64,000 nt of DNA from Rouxiella chamberiensis (GTDB lineage Bacteria; Pseudomonadota; Gammaproteobacteria; Enterobacterales; Enterobacteriaceae), in the NCBI RefSeq assembly GCF_026967475.1, contig NZ_CP114058.1, positions 2,666,001 through 2,730,000 of the forward strand, in the 5' to 3' direction. Position 1 is the stretch's first letter. Each line of letters begins with the position of its first letter. The position numbers and the translations under genes are program-made. This document shows positions 38,081 through 46,462 of the stretch, one piece after another. The notes beneath the pieces were generated by a model. That model worked only from the letters and a program-made list of their open reading frames with translations, did no database searches and had not been told where the DNA came from.

Positions 38081-40480
38081 TTATTTTTTTGCATCGTCCG
38101 GCAGCGCGTAGGCGATGATGTGGTCGCCAAGCTTGGTGCCGAATGAACCATGACCGCCCGCAGCAATAACCACGTACTGCTTGCCGTTCACTTCATAGGT
38201 CATTGGCGTTGCCTGACCGCCCGCTGGCAGACGTGCCTGCCACAGTTGATCACCGTTGCTCATGTTGAATGCACGGATGTAGTTGTCCGCCGTGGCCGCG
38301 ATAAAGAAGACGTTACCTGCGGTTGAGGTCGGTGCGCCCAGCATCGGCATACCCATTTTGAACGGTAATGGCACAGGTGAGCTGTCACGAACGGTACCGA
38401 TACGTTTTTTCCATACGATATCATTGGTTTTCAGATCAACACCCGAGATGTAACCCCATGAAGGTTGCTTGCACGGGAAGCCCAGTGGAGACAGGAACGC
38501 GTTCAGTTCAACGCCGTATGGCACGCCATACTGAGGCTGGATACCGGATTCGGTACCGCTGCCGCCTGCATCACCGGCCGGTGGCTGCATTGGGTTGCCC
38601 GGACCACGTGGAACCAGTTTAGAGGTAAATGGCAGCGCGATCGGGTTGGCGATAGCCACCTGACGATCGGTATCTACCGAAATACCGCCCCACTCGAACA
38701 TCCCCAGGTTACCCGGGAACACCAGAGTACCCTGCTCTGAAGGCGGGGTGAACGTGCCTTCATAACGCAGACGGTGGAACATCACACGACACATCAGCTG
38801 GTCGTAGATGGTGGCGCCCCACATATCCGCACCGGTCAGCTTGGCTGAAGGACGGAAAGTCAGTTCAGAGAATGGCTGAGTCGGAGACGTGTGGTCGCCT
38901 TTGGCCGCGCCCTGTGGTACAGGTTTTTCAGGAGCCGGAACAACCAGTTTGCCGTCACGACGATCCAGAACAAAGATGTTACCGGTTTTGGTCGGAACAT
39001 AGATAACAGGAACCTTGTTGCCGTTCTTGTCATTGATGTCCGCAAGCGTAGGCTGAGCCGGTACGTCCATGTCCCACAGGTCATGGTGTACGGTCTGATA
39101 GTTCCACACCAGCTTACCGGTGCTTGCATTCAGCGCCAGCAGGCTGCTTGCATAACGCTCTGATTCTGGTGTGCGGTTGCCGCCCCAGATATCCGGCGTC
39201 TGCACGCCCATTGGCAGATAAACGATGTCCAGATTCGCATCGTAGGCCGCAGGTGCCCATGAGTTTGGCGAGTTAGGCGTATAGTTTTCGCCCGGACCCG
39301 GGATCTTGTTCGGATCTTTCGCGCCGGAATCGAATGCCCACAGCAGTTTACCAGTGTTGACGTCGAAACCACGGATAACGCCGGAAGGCTCGGTGGTTGA
39401 GTAGTTATCGGTAATCGCGCCTGCCATGATGATCACACTCTTGGTGATAATCGGTGGCGAGGTTGGCTCATAGTGACCGGCAACCGGGTAAGGCATGTTG
39501 CTTTGCAGGTTCAGCTCGCCGTTGTTGCCAAATTCAGGGCAACGTGCGCCTGTTTCGGCATCCAGCGCAAACATGCGACCGTCGTTCACCGGCAGAATAA
39601 CGCGACGTGAACAGATAGCCGGTGCCGCGCCGTTGGCAGCGGTGTTTTCGGCAGCAGCTGGTGTTTCATAGTAGGAAACGCCACGGCAGGTCACGTGCTG
39701 GAAGGTCGGGTTCTGTTTCAGCTGCGGATCGAAGACCCACTTCTGCTTACCGGTTGCGGCATCCAGCGCGAACAGTTTCTGGTGTGGAGTACACAGATAA
39801 AGCGTGTCGCGGATTTTAATCGGCGTCACTTCATCGGTGATTTCACCCGGATCGTTGGCCGTTTTCACGTCGCCAGTCTGGAAGGACCAGGCTTCTTTCA
39901 GCTCGCCGACGTTTTTGTCATTGATCTGCTTCAGAGGCGAGTAACGGGTACCGCCCTGAGTACGGCCATATGCAGGCCAGTCGCCGTCGGCAACGCCCGG
40001 CGTAGACTGTACCGGCGCGTTATCCGCAGCAGGGATAGTCCCGTTGATTTCCTGGGGATCGTTGAATACCGAGTAGGCCAGCACCGCCACGGTGAACAGC
40101 AGAGACACAGCCAGCGCACCGCGTGCGAAGGCGTTCTTGACGCTCATGTGGTTGTAAACGATAGGCAGGACAATCCACAGACCCAGGAAGAAGGTCACAT
40201 CAAGACGCGGTGTCAGCGCCCAGAAGTCGGATCCTACTTCCCAGAGGCCCCAGATAGTGGTTGCCAGCAGGTAGACGGCGTACAACAGCAAAGCCGATGC
40301 GCGACGACGATAAAGTAAAAATGCGGTCACCAGCAGAACAACACCGGCGATGATGTAATAGAGGGAGCCCCCTATTGCCGCCAGCCATATTCCGCCGACC
40401 AATAAATATATTCCGCTCAACGCGGCGAACAAAGCGGTAATTATTACGACGATGCGCGATAACGAAGCTTTAGTTGTCAT
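38081..40480 (-). CDS. gcd: Membrane-bound PQQ-dependent glucose dehydrogenase
   Basis: Oxidises glucose to gluconolactone in the periplasm and passes electrons to ubiquinone; the cofactor is pyrroloquinoline quinone (PQQ). It has 799 residues (E. coli 796): five N-terminal membrane helices in about the first 140 residues, then an eight-bladed quinoprotein propeller. Landmarks are DWPAYGRTQGGTRYSPLKQI, the PQQ-propeller tryptophan-docking repeats, and HDLWDMDVPAQPTL, which contains the active-site region of the family. It lies directly behind a PqqU-type receptor gene on the same strand, separated by a 220-base leader. No pqq biosynthesis genes are in the window. Confidence 0.97.
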   Translation of the reverse strand: MTTKASLSRIVVIITALFAALSGIYLLVGGIWLAAIGGSLYYIIAGVVLLVTAFLLYRRRASALLLYAVYLLATTIWGLWEVGSDFWALTPRLDVTFFLGLWIVLPIVYNHMSVKNAFARGALAVSLLFTVAVLAYSVFNDPQEINGTIPAADNAPVQSTPGVADGDWPAYGRTQGGTRYSPLKQINDKNVGELKEAWSFQTGDVKTANDPGEITDEVTPIKIRDTLYLCTPHQKLFALDAATGKQKWVFDPQLKQNPTFQHVTCRGVSYYETPAAAENTAANGAAPAICSRRVILPVNDGRMFALDAETGARCPEFGNNGELNLQSNMPYPVAGHYEPTSPPIITKSVIIMAGAITDNYSTTEPSGVIRGFDVNTGKLLWAFDSGAKDPNKIPGPGENYTPNSPNSWAPAAYDANLDIVYLPMGVQTPDIWGGNRTPESERYASSLLALNASTGKLVWNYQTVHHDLWDMDVPAQPTLADINDKNGNKVPVIYVPTKTGNIFVLDRRDGKLVVPAPEKPVPQGAAKGDHTSPTQPFSELTFRPSAKLTGADMWGATIYDQLMCRVMFHRLRYEGTFTPPSEQGTLVFPGNLGMFEWGGISVDTDRQVAIANPIALPFTSKLVPRGPGNPMQPPAGDAGGSGTESGIQPQYGVPYGVELNAFLSPLGFPCKQPSWGYISGVDLKTNDIVWKKRIGTVRDSSPVPLPFKMGMPMLGAPTSTAGNVFFIAATADNYIRAFNMSNGDQLWQARLPAGGQATPMTYEVNGKQYVVIAAGGHGSFGTKLGDHIIAYALPDDAKK

Positions 40481-40590
40481 ATTATTAACCTTACAAGATT
40501 TTCATTGTCTTCGATCTCGCCTTCTAAAGGAGATCTTAAAAACATTCGGCGTAACTCGGAATGTCCTTCCTCGGGCAAGCCAACCCCCTC

Positions 40591-40605
40591 GGTAACGGCA
40601 TTACC
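40591..40605. promoter_or_regulatory. Palindrome in the gcd leader
   Basis: GGTAACGGCATTACC is an inverted repeat (GGTAA / TTACC) in the 220-base gap between pqqU and gcd. It could be an operator or part of RNA structure. A weak stem with a T5 tail (40539-40564 read on the minus strand) lies between it and gcd. Confidence 0.3.
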
Positions 40606-40700
40606 TGAATGGTAACCACCGGTATCGCGGGTCGACGTACTCTCGGTTCTTGAAGGCCTCTTCCTGTTCCCTGGCGGAAGCCTGTGTCTTTTTTCGGCAA

Positions 40701-42968
40701 TTATTCGAAAGTATAGGTAAGCGTAGCGCCGCCGCCCCAATTTCTTCCCGGTGCCGGTTCGAAGTAGCGACCGTTGCTTTCATTTACGATAACGGAGCCG
40801 ACATAGTGGCGATCAAACAGGTTATCGACGCGGGTAAACAGGTCGAGTGACCAGTTGCTGCGCCAGTTCAGACGATAACCGGCATTGGCGCTGACAATCG
40901 TGTAGGCCGGGGCCTGCGCCGTGTTGTCATCATTGGCCTGAATATCGCTCATGTAGCGGATATCGGTGCCTGCATGGAAGCCTTCGGGCGGCGCCCACCC
41001 CAGCGACGCATAGGCCGAATTGCGGGCGATGCCCGGCAGCTTGTTGCCCGCCGGTGTTATGTCGGCTGCACTGCAGCTGCTGGTGCCGCACACGTCGTTG
41101 CGGTAGGTTGCATCGAGCAGCGTCCAGGCCATGCGCAGACGCCAGTCGGAGGCGAACTGCTGATCCAGCGACAGCTCAAGACCGCGACGACGGGTTTTCC
41201 CGGCGTTGACATAGCTGGTGCGTCCGCCGCTGCTGGTCGCTACCGCCAGATCGTTGTCGGTATCGGTCTGGAAAACGGCCGCCGTCAGCAAGCCGTAACC
41301 GATACGGGTCTTGCTGCCGAATTCGACGGTATTGCTGGTCGAAGGCTTGAGATTGATGTTCAGACCCGACGAACCGTCAGGACGGTAAGACAGCTGATTG
41401 ATGGTCGGCGTCTCGAACCCGCGTCCGGCAGACACATAGAGGTTCCATGCCGGAGTCAGCGCATAGCTCAGCGAGCCCATCGGCAGCGCCTTGTGATAAC
41501 GGGTGCTGCCGCTGTCATCGCCATTGCCGGGCGCGATGTAATAATCTGTCGAATCAAAGCTGACGGTGCTGTAGCGCACGCCTGCATCCAGCGTCCAGCG
41601 CGGCGTCAGTTTCCAGCTGGTTTGCAGATACGGGTCAAGATTCCACATCTTGTTCTTTTCATTGCGACGCTGTTCGCCTTTCACGCCGTATTCGGTGTAA
41701 TCCGCCATGACATTGTAATTTTCGAAGCCCTGACGACGTTCGGTCATGGTTTCATAGTCCAGACCGCCAATCACGGTGAACGGCACGCTGCCGACCTGAT
41801 CGTGGTGAGTCCAGCGGGTATCGATGCCCTGATAACGGCGTTCGAGCACAATCACGCCGCCGGAATGGGCCGGATTAAGCTGCGGCGCCATCGGGATGGA
41901 CTGATACTGAGTCGTGTGGCGCTCACCCTTGTAGGTCATGATGGAGAGCTGATCGTTATCCGTCATCTCGCGCTGATAGCGCAGTCCGACCTGAGTCTGA
42001 TCGATGGATTTATTGGTGTTGTACTGATCGGCACGCGGAGACTGCGTCGGGTTGGCCTTCCATTCGGACTCGGTCAATCCGCCCGGATCCCCTGCATCGA
42101 CCGACACGCTGTTGAACATCAGCGTCAGGGTGCTGCGATCGTCAAGGCGTACGCCCAGCTTGCCGTTGCCCAGATTTTTACGCGCCGAACTGTGGTCGCG
42201 GAAACCCTGGGTGGTGAAGCGGGAGCCGGAGATTTCATAATTCACGTCGCCCGCATGCGTGCCGTCACCGGTCGCGCCCGTGGCTTTTACACTGTTGCGA
42301 AACGAGCCGTAACTGCCGAAATAGGTGCCGGCCGTCAAGGTGGCGGGCTGGGAACCGCTCTGCGTTTCAACATTGACGACGCCGCCAGACGCATTGCCGT
42401 AAAGCGCCGAGAACGGTCCACGCAAGACTTCAACTTTATCTACAGAGCTGAGATCGATGTTCGAGGTCTGGCCCTGCCCGTCTGGCATGGTGGCCGGAAT
42501 GCCATCGACATAAATTCGCACACCGCTCACGCCGTAGGTCGAACTGCTGCCGAAACCGCGCACGGAGAGTTGGAGATCCTGGGAATAGTTCTGACGATTC
42601 TGCACCTGCAGGCCCGGAACGGCGGTCAGACTTTCCGAAAGGTTCACCTGCGGCTTGCTGTCGCGCATGTCGTCACCGTTGACAACGCTGACGGCGGCGG
42701 GGGTATCCAGTTCGGAAAGACCGTTGTCCTGCTGTTTGATAATCAGCAGGGTATTGTCCTGGGAGGCATCGGTCCTGGTCTTTTTATCCGTTGCCGACGC
42801 GGGATCGGCAGGCGCAGAGGTTTGCGCAAAACTGGCTGAAACCGGCTGAAACAGCGACAGCAGCACCAATGTTGAAATTGAAGTTTTGTTATTCACGGAA
42901 GATTTTCGATTTGTAAAGTTAAGCCTGCTTATGCTTCTCTGCAATCGCCTTGACGAGAGAGAAAACAT
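40701..42968 (-). CDS. pqqU: TonB-dependent PQQ receptor PqqU (YncD family)
   Basis: Outer-membrane TonB-dependent transporter, 755 residues. It is very close to E. coli YncD, which was shown to import PQQ and renamed PqqU: shared blocks include ELDTPAAVSVV, SLTAVPGLQVQNRQNYSQDL in form, YVDGIPATMPDGQGQTSNID, LRGPFSALYGNASGGV, TQYQSIPMAPQLNP, PGNGDDSG and the C-terminal VGSVIVNESNGRYFEPAPGRN. The plug covers about residues 75-200 and a 22-strand barrel follows. The start at 42968 gives a long basic n-region; a GTG 24 codons later (NNKTSISTLVLLSLFQPVSA) would give a standard signal peptide. It precedes gcd, the PQQ enzyme. Confidence 0.92.
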   Translation of the reverse strand: MFSLSSRRLQRSISRLNFTNRKSSVNNKTSISTLVLLSLFQPVSASFAQTSAPADPASATDKKTRTDASQDNTLLIIKQQDNGLSELDTPAAVSVVNGDDMRDSKPQVNLSESLTAVPGLQVQNRQNYSQDLQLSVRGFGSSSTYGVSGVRIYVDGIPATMPDGQGQTSNIDLSSVDKVEVLRGPFSALYGNASGGVVNVETQSGSQPATLTAGTYFGSYGSFRNSVKATGATGDGTHAGDVNYEISGSRFTTQGFRDHSSARKNLGNGKLGVRLDDRSTLTLMFNSVSVDAGDPGGLTESEWKANPTQSPRADQYNTNKSIDQTQVGLRYQREMTDNDQLSIMTYKGERHTTQYQSIPMAPQLNPAHSGGVIVLERRYQGIDTRWTHHDQVGSVPFTVIGGLDYETMTERRQGFENYNVMADYTEYGVKGEQRRNEKNKMWNLDPYLQTSWKLTPRWTLDAGVRYSTVSFDSTDYYIAPGNGDDSGSTRYHKALPMGSLSYALTPAWNLYVSAGRGFETPTINQLSYRPDGSSGLNINLKPSTSNTVEFGSKTRIGYGLLTAAVFQTDTDNDLAVATSSGGRTSYVNAGKTRRRGLELSLDQQFASDWRLRMAWTLLDATYRNDVCGTSSCSAADITPAGNKLPGIARNSAYASLGWAPPEGFHAGTDIRYMSDIQANDDNTAQAPAYTIVSANAGYRLNWRSNWSLDLFTRVDNLFDRHYVGSVIVNESNGRYFEPAPGRNWGGGATLTYTFE

Positions 42969-43133
42969 AATCCCCAGGTACCGTGTTTCGCAGCGGCATA
43001 ATATAAATTTAATCTGTCGCAGAGTATATACGCAACTTTACAGAATCGCTGGATTTTAAAAAATATAGCACGCAGGGTTAACGGTGCTGATTTTAAAGGT
43101 TATCCAGAAGTAGAAAATATGTATATCCGAAAG

Positions 43134-43151
43134 AGTGTAACCGATTACACT
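43134..43151. promoter_or_regulatory. GalR/GalS-type operator upstream of pqqU
   Basis: AGTGTAACCGATTACACT is a perfect 18-base palindrome and contains GTGTAACCGATTACAC, an exact match to the published GalR/GalS operator consensus GTGTAANCGNTTACAC. It lies about 170 bases upstream of the pqqU start codon. Confidence 0.65.
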
Positions 43152-43263
43152 TATCATGCGTGAAAGATAATATCCAAACTAAATAGCACTGAAACGAAAC
43201 CCACATTTATTATTCACCTGAAATGAATTTCATAAACCTATTAAAAACATAACGTTAAAATAA

Positions 43264-43277
43264 GGCAACCGGTTGCC
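43264..43277. promoter_or_regulatory. LacI-family-like palindrome
   Basis: GGCAACCGGTTGCC is a perfect 14-base palindrome with a central CG, the pattern of LacI-family operators. It lies about 300 bases upstream of pqqU. The regulator is unknown. Confidence 0.4.
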
Positions 43278-43633
43278 GCCGCCCTTGAAAAATAATGAAC
43301 CATAGGGTTCATTAATAGTTTTGCGGCATTTTATGATTTTTAACCGAGGTTTTGTCATTACTCACGCACGGGTTATTACCCGTGAAAAACCGCCTAATGA
43401 TGTAACCGCTCACTCTCTGCGATGCCGGATTATTAGACGTAATTTCACTTAGTGGGTCTTTACAAAAGCCGACAATGCCGCCATTTTTATCCTTCGGCGA
43501 GGGGATTTTGAAAGAATATTGTCTCGCGATTTTTGGCGAATATTTTTGTCAATTTTCAATTCGCCGGAAGATATAAAATCAGGTTGATAGGAAATAACTA
43601 TTCATTATTTAATTTAGATAAGCCAAACCGATT

Positions 43634-43655
43634 AATTGTGACGTAGATCACACTT
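43634..43655. promoter_or_regulatory. CRP binding site
   Basis: The core TGTGACGTAGATCACA has both perfect half-sites of the CRP consensus TGTGA-N6-TCACA. It lies 13 bases past the LysR gene stop and about 670 bases upstream of pqqU, so its target promoter is not obvious. Confidence 0.65.
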
Positions 43656-43667
43656 CTGGATACGACA

Positions 43668-44558
43668 TTACCTCTTTTTAAGATGGTCAATAAACAACCT
43701 GACCTTCTCGGGCACATAGCGCGTATTCGGATAAAGCGCGTAAACGCCCTGCCTGGGAAACTGATGATCTGCCAGCAGCACCACCAGATTGTGCCGCGTG
43801 ATTTCCTCCTTCACCAACCATTCCGGCAGCAAAGCCACGCCTGCGCCGCATAATGCGAAAGAGAGCAGCGCTGCCGCATTGTCGGCCATGATCGATGCCG
43901 AAGACTCGACATTAAACAGACAACTCTGCTGCTGCGGCGTATTGACCACCCAACTCAGCGGCGTTGACAGCCGGCTATGCGCCAGCCATTTGGCCTGCGC
44001 CAGATGTTCAAGAGTCTGGATCCCGTCTGGCCAATGTCGCGCAAGATACCCCGGCGAGGCGACCGGTAAGATGGAGAAGCTTTCGATTAACGTGGCGTGA
44101 TGGCTGGAGTCCGCCAATTGGCCAAGACGGATAGCCACGTCAACGCGATCGGCGATTAAATCATTATGATGCGACGACGAAACGTGCTGAATACGCAATT
44201 GCGGATGCAGAGCGGCAAAGCTCGCCAACGCAGGCACGACGACGCGCGCGCCATATTCGGGCGTTGTGGTCAGTCGCAGCACGCCATTGACGCCCTGATG
44301 ATCGCCTCTGACCTCGTCCAGCATGCGCTCGGCATCCTGCAATAACAGCAGGCAACGTTGATAAAACCCCTCGCCCGCTCCGGTCAGCGAGACGCGGCGA
44401 GTGGTGCGATGCAACAGCGCGACGCCCAGTTCGGCCTCAAGCTGTTTAATATTGAAACTGACCACTGCCTTGGTCAGACCCATCGTCGCCGCGGCCGCCG
44501 TGAAACTGCCCGCCGCGGCCACATTTACAAAGATCTCCAGTCGCTGAAAATTCAGCAT
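43668..44558 (-). CDS. LysR-family transcription regulator
   Basis: 296 residues. The N-terminal winged helix is typical (MLNFQRLEIFVNVAAAGSFT, KAVVSFNIKQLEAELGVALLHR with TTRRVSLTGAG), followed by a periplasmic-binding-like effector domain. It belongs to the CrgA/AaeR-like subgroup by its C-terminal pattern (ALYPNTRYVPEKVRLFIDHL). It is divergent from an MFS efflux gene 106 bases away and probably controls it; the effector is unknown. Confidence 0.92.
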   Translation of the reverse strand: MLNFQRLEIFVNVAAAGSFTAAAATMGLTKAVVSFNIKQLEAELGVALLHRTTRRVSLTGAGEGFYQRCLLLLQDAERMLDEVRGDHQGVNGVLRLTTTPEYGARVVVPALASFAALHPQLRIQHVSSSHHNDLIADRVDVAIRLGQLADSSHHATLIESFSILPVASPGYLARHWPDGIQTLEHLAQAKWLAHSRLSTPLSWVVNTPQQQSCLFNVESSASIMADNAAALLSFALCGAGVALLPEWLVKEEITRHNLVVLLADHQFPRQGVYALYPNTRYVPEKVRLFIDHLKKR

Positions 44559-44663
44559 CGCCGCTCTCCATTGTCAAAATCTATTTGACAGTGTAACCGC
44601 AGGCCGCACGTTTATCCTCCTCTTCAGGTTCAGTAAACTCGACGGCCATTCAGGGAGAAAGCC

Positions 44664-46045
44664 ATGAGTTATCGAGTTCGCGTTGCCACTGTTTATCTGC
44701 TGGGTTTTTTATCGATTTGATCACGATGTTTATCTGTAACGTAGCCTATCCGGCGATTGCGCGGCGCTTCGATGCCCCCGTCGACCAGCTGGCGTGGATA
44801 AGCAATGGTTACATTATCGGGCTGACGCTTGTGATTCCGGCGAGCAGCGTGCTGGCGCAACGACTTGGAGCCAAAAGACTTTTTCTGCTCTCGTTACTGC
44901 TGTTTATTTCTGCGACGGCGGGTGCCGGTTTGGCGAATAGCCTGCCTGCGTTGATTGTCTGGCGCGTATTGCAGGGATTGGGCGGCGGATTGTTGATTCC
45001 TGTGGGCCAGACGCTGGCCTATTCTTTATATCCGCCGCATCAGCGCGCGCGGCTGTCGGCCATTGTCATGCTCGTGGGACTGCTGGCCCCGGCGTTGTCT
45101 CCGACGCTAGGCGGCATCATTGCGGATAGCCTTGGCTGGCGCTGGGTGTTTTTCGCCTCGCTACCTTTGGCAGTCGTCACCTTGATACTGGCGGCAGTCT
45201 GGCTGCGCGGCGAAACATCACCGGCGATTCGCAAGACTTTCGATTACCCTGGATTGCTGCTCTCCAGCGCGGGATTGCTTGCGCTGCTGCTTGGGCTAAC
45301 CCGATTGGCAAATAATGACCAACGGCTTTCGGGCGCCCTGCTCCTGTTTTTCGGGCTTGGGCTTATTGTCTGTTACGTCAGATTTTCTCTGCGCACTCCC
45401 CACCCGCTGCTTAACCTGAATTTACTCTCTCAACCGCTGTTTCGAACCGCCATGCTGATTTATCAGTGGGTGCCCGGTGTTTTCACCGGCGTCAGTCTGT
45501 TGGCGATGCTCTTTTTACAAAATCAGCTCGGCATGACGGCCACGCAGGTAGGCGAGTTGATGCTGCCGTGGGCGATGGGCGCATTTATTGCCATCAGCTT
45601 CTCGGGAAAAATGTTTAATCGGCTGGGTCCGCGCCCGCTGTTTATCGCAGGTTGCCTGATAAATGGCATCGGAATGGCCAGTCTGGCGCTGGTGTCGAGT
45701 GGCGATGAGGGGGCGTTGCTGATAGCAGGCTTTGCGATTATGGGTTTTGGCAGCAGTTTATGTAGCAGCACCGCGCAAAGTGCGGCATTTCTCGACTTTA
45801 CGCCAACCCAGCTTGCCGATGCCAGCGCGCTGTGGAACATCAACCGCCAGCTGAGTTTTTGTCTGGGCGTCACAATGATGAGCGTGATCTTCAGCATGTT
45901 CATCACCTTCACCGCCAACGTGCCGATTCAGGCATTTCATGCCAGTTTTCTCGTCGCGGCCTTCAGCGCAGGTGTGCCCGTTGCGCTTTGCCTGCGTCTT
46001 CCCAATCGCGCCATTGTGGCAAAAATACATCAACAGAGGACCTGA
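44664..46045 (+). CDS. DHA2-family MFS efflux transporter (frameshifted)
   Basis: Fourteen-helix drug:proton antiporter of the EmrB/QacA type, restored length 460 residues. The ATG at 44664 follows CAGGGAGAAA. The frame breaks at the T run 44705-44710: six T should be seven, restoring YLLGFFIDLITMFICNVAYPAIA. Motif C is present (GLLAPALSPTLGGIIAD), as is WRWVFFASLPLAV. A second ATG at 44723 could support translation of nearly all of the protein, but it lacks the first helix. It is divergent from the LysR gene and followed by a SnoaL-like gene one base later. Confidence 0.88.
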
Positions 46046-46046
46046 A

Positions 46047-46439
46047 ATGACCCACGCCTATTTTAATGAAATCGATATCGCTCACCAACTAATTGAACGC
46101 TGGCTGGGGGACGACTCGGCCCCTCCCGAAGTCTGCGATCAGCTCATTGCGCGCTTTCATCCACACTACAGCATGATAGGTGTCGCTGGTCATGCACTGG
46201 ATCATGCCGGGTTATGCCGATTTTTTCGGGCCAATGGCGGCGCAAAGCGTGGGTTGCAGATTGAGGTATTCGACATGCAACTGATACAGGAGTGGCCAAA
46301 CGGCGCCATCGTACTTTATAAGGAGAGACAAAAATTGGACGGCAATGTCACACTGCGTTTTTCAACGGTGCTTCTTGAGCGAACGGGGAATGGCGAAATT
46401 TTGTGGCGGCATTTGCACGAGACCAGCACTCAACTCTAG
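46047..46439 (+). CDS. SnoaL/DUF4440-like small protein
   Basis: 130 residues; the cone-shaped NTF2-like fold is suggested by an N-terminal helix (IDIAHQLIERWLGDDSAPP), HPHYSMIGVAGHALDHAGL and a beta-rich C-terminal half (WPNGAIVLYKERQK, VTLRFSTVLLERTGNGEILWRHLHET). The function is unknown; such proteins may bind or isomerise small molecules. The ATG follows AGAGGA and lies one base after the MFS stop, so the two are one operon, possibly a detoxification pair. Confidence 0.75.
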   Translation: MTHAYFNEIDIAHQLIERWLGDDSAPPEVCDQLIARFHPHYSMIGVAGHALDHAGLCRFFRANGGAKRGLQIEVFDMQLIQEWPNGAIVLYKERQKLDGNVTLRFSTVLLERTGNGEILWRHLHETSTQL

Positions 46440-46462
46440 CGCCGGTCTCATCAACATCACGA

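Larger units (their letters stand above)
42969..43667. other. pqqU upstream region, about 700 bases without a gene
   Basis: AT-rich region between pqqU and the LysR gene, which both read leftward. I find no credible gene. It contains a GalR-type operator (43134-43151), a second LacI-family-like palindrome (43264-43277), the repeat TGAACCATAGGGTTCA (43296-43311), a CACGGGT/ACCCGTG stem (43367-43384) and a CRP site (43634-43655). The density of palindromes implies complex control of pqqU-gcd or an unannotated transcript. Confidence 0.5.

Noticed and set aside
40477..40740. 87-codon frame bridging the pqqU end and the gcd start
   Set aside because: No ribosome binding site of its own within the gap and no recognisable product; kept only as a comment on the gcd leader.
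40974..42839. 621-codon open frame antisense to pqqU
   Set aside because: Composition is that of an antisense shadow, with no recognisable domain; the opposite strand matches YncD/PqqU throughout.
43367..43384. CACGGGT/ACCCGTG stem as a terminator
   Set aside because: There is no T tract on either strand after the stem, so it is more likely an operator or chance palindrome.
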